64,000 bases of DNA from Kallipyga gabonensis (lineage in GTDB: Bacteria > Bacillota > Clostridia > Tissierellales > Peptoniphilaceae): NCBI RefSeq assembly GCF_001286805.1, contig NZ_CXYV01000002.1:806001-870000 (forward strand), in the 5' to 3' direction. Made by a program: the position numbers and the translations under genes. Under the pieces are notes generated by a model. The model did no database searches. It had not been told where the DNA came from and saw only the letters and a program-made list of their open reading frames with translations. This document shows, piece by piece, positions 45,633 to 52,744 of this stretch (position 1 is the first letter of the stretch; each line of letters begins with the position of its first letter).

Positions 45633-46058
45633 ATGGCAAGTATTTTCGGCATCATCAATAAATACAAGGACCAGCTTAACCTGCTGCCCATCCTGATCCT
45701 TATCTTTGTAGCAGCCACCATCCTCGTTTATGTTTTTTTTCACCGAGAACCTAAATTTAAGTATTTACCTGCCCTGGTCGGCATCATCGGTGGTCTTATC
45801 CTGGCCTGGATGGGATCAAGGAACTTTACCACAGACAACGGTCTTCATTGGGTTTGGTATGGGATTGCCACCTTTGTCGCCGGTTGCGTAGGTTTGGGAA
45901 CCGCATGGCTCCTGGCCCTGTTTACTTCAATGCCGGGGATGGGAAACATCAGCAAGAAGACCCGAAAAACGGTGAGGAAAGTCGGTGGTAAGCAAAAGCC
46001 TGCAAAGAGAACGGTTAGTACATCCCTCCCCAATACCCGTCGCCGGGGCGATCAATAA
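45633..46058 (+). CDS. Small membrane protein, function unknown
   Basis: A 141-residue protein with three hydrophobic segments (about 17-36, 45-62 and 72-97) and a strongly basic C-terminal tail of about 35 residues (KKTRKTVRKVGGKQKPAKRT). No family is recognised. The tail should face the cytoplasm by the positive-inside rule. It has its own promoter and terminator, and CAAGGAGACG precedes the ATG. Being divergently transcribed from the TIM44-like gene does not by itself imply a shared role. Confidence 0.8.
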   Translation: MASIFGIINKYKDQLNLLPILILIFVAATILVYVFFHREPKFKYLPALVGIIGGLILAWMGSRNFTTDNGLHWVWYGIATFVAGCVGLGTAWLLALFTSMPGMGNISKKTRKTVRKVGGKQKPAKRTVSTSLPNTRRRGDQ

Positions 46059-46079
46059 ATATTAGAATAAGAAGAAACA

Positions 46080-46119
46080 AAACCCCTTCCGGGAGAAACT
46101 TTCCCGGGAGGGGTTTTTT
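46080..46119. terminator. Bidirectional terminator between convergent genes
   Basis: A 15-base-pair stem (46080-46094 with 46102-46116, one G-U pair, core CCGGGA) is followed by six T on the plus strand. A-rich sequence before it gives a U-tract for the minus-strand gene ending at 46141. Confidence 0.9.
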
Positions 46120-46140
46120 GTATGATGGAAGAGAAGGAAT

Positions 46141-46845
46141 TCAGAGAAGTTGGTATTCCAGAGTAAGGGAGTCCGGAGCCAGGGATCTCACCTTCAGTGA
46201 CCAGGGGCCGATTTCCGCCGTAGAGGCTAGATGGGGGCCGATCCAGGGGCCGGAAAAGAGGCCGAAAACCGCTGTTTTCAAGTTATCTTCCCGACTGGTT
46301 TTAATCTGAAGACCAGCCCGACTCACTCGATCAATTCGGTCCTGGAGAACCCGGATCATTTCCAGACTTTCTTCTCTGGTGAAGTGGCCATGTATGGTCA
46401 GGAGGGTAGGGGAGGGAGAGGGATCATCGTCCTTCGGTTGGTCCTCTTCCAGAAAAGTAACTTGGGTGGAGGGAACATTTGGAATTTCACACCGCCGGAA
46501 GTCGAAAGCATGACGGTTGAAATAATAGGAGAGGGCGTGGCTGGTCAGCAAGCGAAGGGTAATATCCCGTTGATTATTCATACGGTCTCGCGGGTCGACT
46601 TCGGTAGTGATCTCCGAAGAGGAGGGAGCTCCTTGAACGACATGGACCAATTTTCCTCCGGAAGTATAGGTTCGGATGAGGTGGAGACCGGACAAACTTG
46701 CTCTTTCAATGGGCAGACCCAAGCGGGTATAGTCCATCAAAATGCTATCCTTCAAGATGAGATGGCTGGTTACGCCTTCCCTCCTGCGTTGGACAAGTTC
46801 GCTGGTTAAGGTAATTTGATAAGGATTTTGTAAAAGACTGTTCAT
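46141..46845 (-). CDS. Divergent AlaX-like (alanyl-tRNA editing domain) protein
   Basis: A 234-residue soluble protein. Its layout resembles AlaX/AlaRS editing proteins: an N-terminal beta domain (VTSHLILKDSILMDYTRLG), then DPRDRMNNQRDITLRLLTSH where the HxxxH metal motif would lie, and GPHLASTAEIGPWSLKVR near residue 203, reminiscent of CGGTHVxNTGEIG. Only single histidines (about 103 and 205) are kept; the second histidine and the cysteine are missing. It may therefore lack the usual zinc site. Family assignment is a by-eye judgement and could be wrong. GAGGAGGACCT precedes the ATG, and an extended -10 lies upstream. Confidence 0.45.
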   Translation of the reverse strand: MNSLLQNPYQITLTSELVQRRREGVTSHLILKDSILMDYTRLGLPIERASLSGLHLIRTYTSGGKLVHVVQGAPSSSEITTEVDPRDRMNNQRDITLRLLTSHALSYYFNRHAFDFRRCEIPNVPSTQVTFLEEDQPKDDDPSPSPTLLTIHGHFTREESLEMIRVLQDRIDRVSRAGLQIKTSREDNLKTAVFGLFSGPWIGPHLASTAEIGPWSLKVRSLAPDSLTLEYQLL

Positions 46846-46863
46846 AGGTCCTCCTCGATCCTT

Positions 46864-46872
46864 ATTGTAGCA
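46864..46872 (-). promoter_or_regulatory. Extended -10 promoter of the AlaX-like gene
   Basis: On the minus strand the sequence reads TGCTACAAT: the TGn extension and TACAAT. No clear -35. It lies 19 bases before the start codon. Confidence 0.45.
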
Positions 46873-46920
46873 CAGGAGCGAAAGGGTTTTCTTGAAGTTT
46901 TATGTCAGAAGGGAAAGGAA

Positions 46921-49440
46921 GTGGACGGTCACTTGTCATTCTTTCATTCGTTTCTTTGGGGGAGTCTATTTTCCTATTACTTTCTTCCATTAGGCCTGGA
47001 TTCCCTGATAAAAACAAGCATGTTCTTTCTCTTGGGCCTTTTCTTTCTTCTTTGTGCTATGGATCAGGAAGATGAGAATGCAGAAAATAAGCATCTTATT
47101 GACAAAAAGAAGCAAGGATGGATCCTAGCCCTTGCCCTGGGATTATTCCTGGGGCAGGCTAATGTCAATCTACATCGAATTCATCTGGATGAAGAGCAGT
47201 TTCCCCGACAGTCCGGAATCATCAGTTTTAGATGGAAGGGATCAATCGCGGGACGGAAAGGGGATTTTGGCCTTCTTCGAGCGGATAGCGGACCTTTTGT
47301 GGGGAAGACTTTTATTTCCGCTTCTCCGGTCAGCGAAATGGAGGCCATCCTCCAGGTGGGACAGAGGGAAGAGGCTTGGGCTTTTTATCTTCCCTTGGAC
47401 AAGTCCCCATATCGGGGAGAATTTAACCAGGAGTCCTGGCTGGAAAGCAAGGGAATATCCGGTCAGGTCCGTTTGACCCGTCGTATTGTTCGAAACCGGC
47501 CCAACAGCCTACAAATCCTTGGAAATAAAATAAAATATTATTTCCTAAAACGGACGGATGACCTGGGAGGCCAGGCCGGATCCTTTTTCCGACGGATTTT
47601 TCTAGGTCGGTCTGATCATCTTGGATTTGAACTCAAGGATCCGATGAAGAACTTGGGATTAGCCCACCTCCTGGCGGCCTCAGGACTCCATGTTAACCTG
47701 CTCTTCAACTGGGGACTTCAAGTTTTGGCCGGATTGGGTTTAAGAAGAAAGATGGCGGATAGGATTCTATTTCCCCTCTTAATCGCCTACGCTGGCCTCC
47801 TCTCTTTTCCAGCCTCAATTGTGCGGGCGGGTCTTTTCCTTTTCTTTCAGGAGGAGGCTACTCTTAATAAGGGCAAGCTCAATTTCATATCCACCTTTCT
47901 TCTTTCCCTGACCCTTTATCTCACCTTCCGTCCCTATGCTGCCTATGACTTGGGCCTTCTTCTTTCTTTTGCCTGTGTCTTAGCTATTCATTTGGTCGGA
48001 GAAATAGGCAAACTCCACCCCTTAAAGGGAAGCTTCCTCAAGGATGTTCGGACTAGCTTTTGGATCAACCTTTTTACTATTCCCTTCCTGACCACTGTCA
48101 CCAAGACCTTTTCACCGGTTATCCTTCTGGCTAACCCACTGGCCATCCCCTTTTTCGGTAAGCTTTTTGCCCTGGGTTTGACGGCTTATCTGGTCGTTCA
48201 CCTTCCTCTTTTGGGAGACATAATAGCAGGACTATACCGGTTAGCCTATGAAATTTTCTCCGCTCTCATTTACGGCCTGGATGCTCTGGATTTCCTCCGG
48301 ACCCCTATAAAGCTAGTGTCCCCTTTTTCAGCATGCTATTTTCTGGCTTTGCTATTTCTTATTTTTGGTCGTCTGGGCTGGTGGAAAGCATGGAGCCGTC
48401 TTAGTCATCGACTGAATTTTTGGGAGAGAAAGAGACTGGAAGAGGAAGTCATGGACTTTCTTTATTTCTTCTTCGTTATTGTTTTTTCTTTGAATTTGTC
48501 TCCCAAAGCTGATCGTTTGACAGCTCTGGATGTGGGTCAGGGGGATAGTTTCCTCCTCCAATCTCAAGCAGGTAATTTTCTCTTCGATTGTGGAGGAAAG
48601 ATCAATTTTCAAACCATGAAAAATGAGGAAGCCTTGCTTTTCGTGGATAAGCTTAAGTCAAAGGGGGTGGATAGCCTGGAAGGGATCTTTCTCTCCCATA
48701 GGGATTATGACCATATAGGAAACCTGGAAGGGCTGGTCAGTTCTCTTCCCGTAAAAAGGATTTTTCTTTCTCCCCTGTCAGATGGTTCTTCTGCACGTGA
48801 TCTCTTGCCTTCGTCGTTTAGGGAAAAGGAGGGAACAGGGGCCATCCCTCTCATTCCATTGGAGAGGGGACGGACCTATACCTGGTCCGACTGCGGAGGA
48901 GAAATCCGTATCCGGGTAATCCGGGAAGGGATTTTTGACAGCAAGTCCCCTAACCGGGATTCAGCTGTTCTTCTCCTGGACTTTGGCCCTCGGGTCCTCC
49001 TTATGGGAGATCGGGAGGAAGATTTGACCCCGGAAGAGGAAGCCGGACTTAAGGGTGAGGTGGACCTTCTTAAGGTTGCCCACCATGGCTCTCGGAAAGG
49101 ATCTTCCTTGAATTTTTTGGAGAATATCAGACCAAGGGCAGCCATCCTCTCTTCAGGCCGAAACAATAGTTATGGACACCCCCATCAGGAGGTCTTGGAC
49201 CGACTCCACCAAACCCAAATCCCCTATTATCGAACGTCATCCCTGGGAGACATCTGCTTTGAGGAAAGAGGAGAGGGAAAAGGAGAAAGGGAATTTGAGG
49301 TGGTTACCAAAGAAACCCAGGTCCGAAAGGACCTGGGCAGGCTGGGCGTTCATTGGATTCTATTTTATCTTCTCTTTATAGGGAACCGTCAGCTCCGGAG
49401 AAGTCCAGAGGGCGACGCTGAGTGGAAATGGAGAGGATAA
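46921..49440 (+). CDS. comEC: DNA internalisation protein ComEC/Rec2
   Basis: An 839-residue polytopic protein. Hydrophobic segments lie at the N-terminus and between about residues 230 and 530, with the competence-domain stretch LAHLLAASGLHVNLLFNWG. The C-terminal metallo-beta-lactamase-like domain has LDVGQGDSFLLQ, FLSHRDYDHIGNLEG and VAHHGSRKGSS. It forms the membrane channel for single-stranded DNA in natural transformation. The start is GTG 46921 with GGGAAAGGAA upstream. No comEA precedes it. Its last 65 bases overlap the end of the convergent rodA-type gene. Whether the cell is competent cannot be inferred from this gene alone. Confidence 0.92.
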   Translation: MDGHLSFFHSFLWGSLFSYYFLPLGLDSLIKTSMFFLLGLFFLLCAMDQEDENAENKHLIDKKKQGWILALALGLFLGQANVNLHRIHLDEEQFPRQSGIISFRWKGSIAGRKGDFGLLRADSGPFVGKTFISASPVSEMEAILQVGQREEAWAFYLPLDKSPYRGEFNQESWLESKGISGQVRLTRRIVRNRPNSLQILGNKIKYYFLKRTDDLGGQAGSFFRRIFLGRSDHLGFELKDPMKNLGLAHLLAASGLHVNLLFNWGLQVLAGLGLRRKMADRILFPLLIAYAGLLSFPASIVRAGLFLFFQEEATLNKGKLNFISTFLLSLTLYLTFRPYAAYDLGLLLSFACVLAIHLVGEIGKLHPLKGSFLKDVRTSFWINLFTIPFLTTVTKTFSPVILLANPLAIPFFGKLFALGLTAYLVVHLPLLGDIIAGLYRLAYEIFSALIYGLDALDFLRTPIKLVSPFSACYFLALLFLIFGRLGWWKAWSRLSHRLNFWERKRLEEEVMDFLYFFFVIVFSLNLSPKADRLTALDVGQGDSFLLQSQAGNFLFDCGGKINFQTMKNEEALLFVDKLKSKGVDSLEGIFLSHRDYDHIGNLEGLVSSLPVKRIFLSPLSDGSSARDLLPSSFREKEGTGAIPLIPLERGRTYTWSDCGGEIRIRVIREGIFDSKSPNRDSAVLLLDFGPRVLLMGDREEDLTPEEEAGLKGEVDLLKVAHHGSRKGSSLNFLENIRPRAAILSSGRNNSYGHPHQEVLDRLHQTQIPYYRTSSLGDICFEERGEGKGEREFEVVTKETQVRKDLGRLGVHWILFYLLFIGNRQLRRSPEGDAEWKWRG

Positions 49441-50506
49441 TCCCGATTGAGGCTAAAGTAAGGAGCTGGAAGGTTCCTCCATTTGAGATTAGGGGAAGGG
49501 GGATTCCGGTAACAGGCATTAGACCGATGGTCATGCCGATGTTTTCAAAAACATGGATGAAAATCATGGCAGCAATTCCAATGACCAGGAGCCCCTCAAA
49601 GGGGTCTTTTGCCCGGCGGGCAATCATAATCATGCGGAAGAGGAGGATGAAGTAGCAGGCAATGAGGAAGATCCCTCCGATAAAGCCGAATTCTTCCGCA
49701 ATAACCGAGAAAATATAGTCGGTGTCTTGCTCAGGAATAAAGCCGAAGTGGGTTTGGGTGCCCTGGAGGTATCCGCGACCCGACAGCTGACCCGATCCGA
49801 TGGCCACGATCCCCTGAAGAATCTGATAGTTCGATCCCCGGGGGTCCCGGAAGGGATCAAGGAAGTTCAAAATTCGGTCCTGCTGGGTCCCGCTCAGAGA
49901 AGCATAGAGGATGGGGATGGCGACGAGGGCCAAAACAAAAGCGGCCAGGATATAACCCCAATGGATGTCGGCATAGAAGATCATAACCGCAACAAAGAAG
50001 ATGATCACAGCGGCTGTTCCCAAGTCGGGCTGCTTGAGGATGAGAAAGACAGGAATGGCCATGGTGAGGGCAATAAGAATGATAGTGGTCGGTTTGTTGA
50101 TCTTGGATTTATAGCGTTCGAGGAGCCAGGCAAGAAAAACAATGATACCCAGCTTGGAGAATTCCGATGGCTGGAAGATCACCGGGCCAAGTTTGAGCCA
50201 GGAGTCCGCTCCCCACTGGTCCATGCCAAAACCGAAGAGTCGGGTGGCAATGAGGAGGAGTAAAATAATCAGGTAGATGGGGATGGCCAGTTTACGCAAG
50301 TAATCAATATCCACCCATTGGAGAATAGCAATCGCTATAAAGCCCAGGATGGTGGCGATGATCTGGGTGACCAGGGGAGCCATGGAGGGATTATCCGAGT
50401 AGGTGGCGGACCTCACGGCAACCAGACCCATGACGCACAAGAGGGCAGTCACAATAAATAAAACCCAGTCAAACTGGGCGAACCGCTTCTTATTTCGGTT
50501 AAACAT
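49376..50506 (-). CDS. rodA: SEDS-family peptidoglycan polymerase, RodA type
   Basis: A 376-residue polytopic protein with about ten membrane segments. Landmarks are GADSWLKLGPVIFQPSEFSKL, the extracellular loop QDRILNFLDPFRDPRGSNYQ with the conserved Asp, and the C-terminal VTGIPLPLISNGGTFQLLT. SEDS proteins polymerise glycan strands from lipid II. The DPFRDP and PEQDTDYIFSVIAEEFGF patterns and absence of division genes favour RodA over FtsW. ATG 50506 is preferred, with GGAAAGGA six bases upstream; the open frame extends 47 codons further 5' into the divergent promoter region. The 3' end overlaps comEC by 65 bases. Confidence 0.88.
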   Translation of the reverse strand: MFNRNKKRFAQFDWVLFIVTALLCVMGLVAVRSATYSDNPSMAPLVTQIIATILGFIAIAILQWVDIDYLRKLAIPIYLIILLLLIATRLFGFGMDQWGADSWLKLGPVIFQPSEFSKLGIIVFLAWLLERYKSKINKPTTIILIALTMAIPVFLILKQPDLGTAAVIIFFVAVMIFYADIHWGYILAAFVLALVAIPILYASLSGTQQDRILNFLDPFRDPRGSNYQILQGIVAIGSGQLSGRGYLQGTQTHFGFIPEQDTDYIFSVIAEEFGFIGGIFLIACYFILLFRMIMIARRAKDPFEGLLVIGIAAMIFIHVFENIGMTIGLMPVTGIPLPLISNGGTFQLLTLASIGIILSISTQRRPLDFSGADGSL

Positions 50507-50531
50507 AGGCGTCCTTTCCGTATCAAAGGAT

Positions 50532-50560
50532 TTGGGTATCGATTCGATCTCCATTATAAT
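50532..50560 (+). promoter_or_regulatory. Promoter of nth
   Basis: TTGGGT (50532-50537) and a perfect TATAAT (50555-50560) with 17-base spacing. The complementary strand reads TATTATAATGG, so a divergent -10 for the rodA-type gene may overlap. Confidence 0.6.
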
Positions 50561-50617
50561 AGAAGAATCACGGAATGAATAGATCATGACCCAAGTCTTT
50601 AGAGAAGGAGTCCAACC

Positions 50618-51277
50618 ATGCATCCCATGACCCGCGAGGAAGCCCATGAAATTGCTTTCGGCTTAAAAGAAAATTATCCCGGTTTACAGCCTTTTTTAAT
50701 GGCAAGAAATCCCTTTGAATCTTTGGTAGCAACTATTTTATCGGCTCAAACTACGGACCGCCAGGTAAATAAGGTGACCCCTGCTTTATTCGCAGCCTAC
50801 CCGGATCCCCTTGCTCTGAGTCGGGCCGATGAAGAGGAGGTCATGGACTATATCCGGTCCATCGGTTTTTTCAGAACAAAGGCCAGAAATATAATTCGGA
50901 CCTCCCAAAAGCTGGTCGAGGAATTCGGGGGAAAGGTTCCGAATACCATGGAGGAACTGATGACCCTTCCCGGGGTGGGAAGGAAGACGGCCAACGTGGT
51001 CCTGGCCAACTCCTTCGGTCAGCCTTCCATGCCGGTGGATACTCACGTTTTCAGGGTTTCCAATCGACTTGGCCTCTCCCGATCCGAGAACCCGGAAGAA
51101 TGTGAACAGGATTTGAGAAAACTATTGGAGCCGGAATATTGGAACTATTTTCACCTTTCCATCATCCAACACGGGAGGGACATTTGCTCAGCCCGGTCCC
51201 CCCGCTGTGAAATCTGTTTTTTGAAAGACCACTGCCGGTTTTTTGCTTCCTTGGAAAGTGAAGGGAAATCTTGTTAG
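50618..51277 (+). CDS. nth: Endonuclease III
   Basis: A 219-residue DNA glycosylase/AP lyase. The helix-hairpin-helix LPGVGRKTANVVLANSFG contains the catalytic lysine, VDTHVFRVSNR the catalytic aspartate, and the C-terminal iron-sulfur motif is CSARSPRCEICFLKDHC (C-x6-C-x2-C-x5-C). It removes oxidised pyrimidines from DNA. AGAGAAGGAG precedes the ATG. Its stop overlaps the start of the next gene by seven bases. Confidence 0.96.
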   Translation: MHPMTREEAHEIAFGLKENYPGLQPFLMARNPFESLVATILSAQTTDRQVNKVTPALFAAYPDPLALSRADEEEVMDYIRSIGFFRTKARNIIRTSQKLVEEFGGKVPNTMEELMTLPGVGRKTANVVLANSFGQPSMPVDTHVFRVSNRLGLSRSENPEECEQDLRKLLEPEYWNYFHLSIIQHGRDICSARSPRCEICFLKDHCRFFASLESEGKSC

Positions 51278-52554
51278 ATCATCAGGGCCGGCCTTATCGG
51301 GTGGCCATTATCGGCGGGGGAGCTTCCGGTGTCTGCCTGGCCGGTCTTTTAGCGAATAGAAAAGGGCAAGACCTTCCACTCGATGTGGAAATTTTTGAGC
51401 AAGGAGAGGATATTCTCCGGAAGCTTCTGGCAACAGGCAATGGACGCTGTAATTTTACCAACCGGGACATTTCTCCGAATCATTATACGGGGAAGAGTCG
51501 GGAAGACATTAGTCAGGTCCTGGAAGAATTCGGTTTTGAAGAAGCTGTCGCTTTTTTCCAAAGCTTGGGCATGCCTTCGAAAGTTTTGGATTCCGGCATG
51601 GCCTATCCTGCCACCATGAAGGCGGAAACCCCGGTTAGTCTTCTCAAGGCCTGGATTAAATATGGAGGCGTTGGGGTCCATCTTTCCTGTGAAATCCGGT
51701 CTATCGAAAAAGAAGTTGGAAACTATCGGGTTCGAGACAGGGAAGGAAGGGACTGGGGGCCTTATCAGACCGTAGTTTTAGCAACCGGCGGTGCCTATGG
51801 GATCGGCAAGAAGGAGTGGTCCCGGGGTTACTCCCTGGTTAAGGGTTTGGGCCATCGCCTGACCCCCATTTATCCTGCTATCTGCAGTTTGGCAGTTCAG
51901 GAATCGACTCTCTGTAAAAAAGCCTCCGGAGATAAGCTGGAGGCAGACCTCCGGATGATCAATGAGGGAGGAGAAGTGAAAGCTCGATCAGGTGACCTCC
52001 TATTTACTGACTATGGAATTTCCGGCATGGGTGTCTTCCGCCTGTCCAATGACCTTATGGCTATGGCTGCCGGCGGAAAGATGCCTGAAGTGACGGTTGA
52101 CCTTCTTCCTCATCTCGCACCGGAAGAAGGAAAGAATGCCCTTATTACCATATTCAGCCAGAGAAAAGAGTGGAGGGTGGAGGAGGCTTTGGCCGGCTTC
52201 CTTCCCCGTAAAATTCTCCGTGCCGGATTGGAGGAAATAGGCATTCGGCCGGAAGATCGTTTTTCCTCTTATCCCTTCTCTCATTATGAAAATTGGCTTT
52301 CTTTTTGTAAGAGCCTGACTTTCCATATCAAGGGATCGCGGAAGAAGGACCACGGTCAGGTAACCTGCGGGGGCTTAGCTATGGACCAGGTGGACCCCTG
52401 GAACTTGGAATCAATGCTGTCAAAAGGACTTTATTTTATGGGTGAAGTTTTGGATGTCCAGGGGGAATGTGGGGGGTACAATCTTCACTGGGCCTGGGCT
52501 TCTGCCCATACGGTTTTCCGAGCTATTGTAAAAGAGGCAGAGGATAAAATCTGA
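51271..52554 (+). CDS. HI0933-type FAD-dependent oxidoreductase
   Basis: A 427-residue flavoprotein of the HI0933/YhiN (BaiN-like) family. The N-terminal dinucleotide fold is VAIIGGGASGVCLAGLLA; LLATGNGRCNFTN and VLATGGAYG are family-typical, and the C-terminal QVTCGGLAMDQVDP and GEVLDVQGECGGYNLHWAWASA complete the pattern. The reaction is not established; BaiN reduces bile-acid intermediates in one clostridium, but that role should not be carried over. Translation starts at TTG 51271, overlapping nth, with GAAGGG upstream. Confidence 0.87.
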   Translation: MLDHQGRPYRVAIIGGGASGVCLAGLLANRKGQDLPLDVEIFEQGEDILRKLLATGNGRCNFTNRDISPNHYTGKSREDISQVLEEFGFEEAVAFFQSLGMPSKVLDSGMAYPATMKAETPVSLLKAWIKYGGVGVHLSCEIRSIEKEVGNYRVRDREGRDWGPYQTVVLATGGAYGIGKKEWSRGYSLVKGLGHRLTPIYPAICSLAVQESTLCKKASGDKLEADLRMINEGGEVKARSGDLLFTDYGISGMGVFRLSNDLMAMAAGGKMPEVTVDLLPHLAPEEGKNALITIFSQRKEWRVEEALAGFLPRKILRAGLEEIGIRPEDRFSSYPFSHYENWLSFCKSLTFHIKGSRKKDHGQVTCGGLAMDQVDPWNLESMLSKGLYFMGEVLDVQGECGGYNLHWAWASAHTVFRAIVKEAEDKI

Positions 52555-52585
52555 CTTTTCCTTCCTCTGAAGAAGGGGAAAGAAC

Positions 52586-52614
52586 CTGGACGACAGGGGA
52601 AAAAGTGCTATTAT
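52586..52614 (+). promoter_or_regulatory. Promoter of ileS
   Basis: TGCTATTAT is an extended -10 (TATTAT at 52609-52614) with a weak -35, CTGGAC (52586-52591), 17 bases upstream. Transcription should begin near 52621, about 125 bases before the ileS start. Confidence 0.55.
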
Positions 52615-52644
52615 TATATACAGTTGTAAAATTATAAAGAAAAA

Positions 52645-52744
52645 TGATTGGTCCTCAATCAGGGTTCAGGGGAAAGGTCAAGCGCTTAGCCTCTAGCGGC
52701 AAGTGGTTGCCGTGACCATTGAACCAATCAGAAAGGAGCAAGGC
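52645..52744 (+). promoter_or_regulatory. Compact three-way-junction leader RNA before ileS
   Basis: Nested stems: GGTTCA/TGAACC (52663-52668 with 52720-52725), inside it GGTCA/TGACC (52676-52680 with 52713-52717), then two hairpins side by side, CGCT/AGCG (52683-52686 with 52695-52698) and GGCAA/TTGCC (52698-52702 region with 52707-52711). Only two bases are unpaired at the junction. A 5' hairpin TGATTG/CAATCA (52645-52650 with 52656-52661) competes with pairing of 52645-52652 to ACCAATCA at 52723-52730, which directly precedes the AAAGGAG ribosome binding site. The canonical T-box 14-mer is not present, although TGGT occurs at 52704. Confidence 0.55.

Noticed and set aside
46231-46809. 192-codon plus-strand open frame opposite the AlaX-like gene
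   Set aside because: The minus-strand frame has a good ribosome binding site and promoter. The plus frame has neither.
49553-50263. 236-codon plus-strand open frame opposite the rodA-type gene
   Set aside because: The rodA-type frame has clear SEDS motifs and membrane segments; the opposite frame is a hydrophilic shadow.
52555-52585. Hairpin of TTTCC and GGAAA tracts after the HI0933-type gene as terminator
   Set aside because: The stem relies on several G-U pairs and no T-run follows.
52645-52744. Standard T-box riboswitch before ileS
   Set aside because: The leader is only about 125 bases and the conserved 14-base T-box sequence is not present. It is kept only as a hypothesis for a diverged form.
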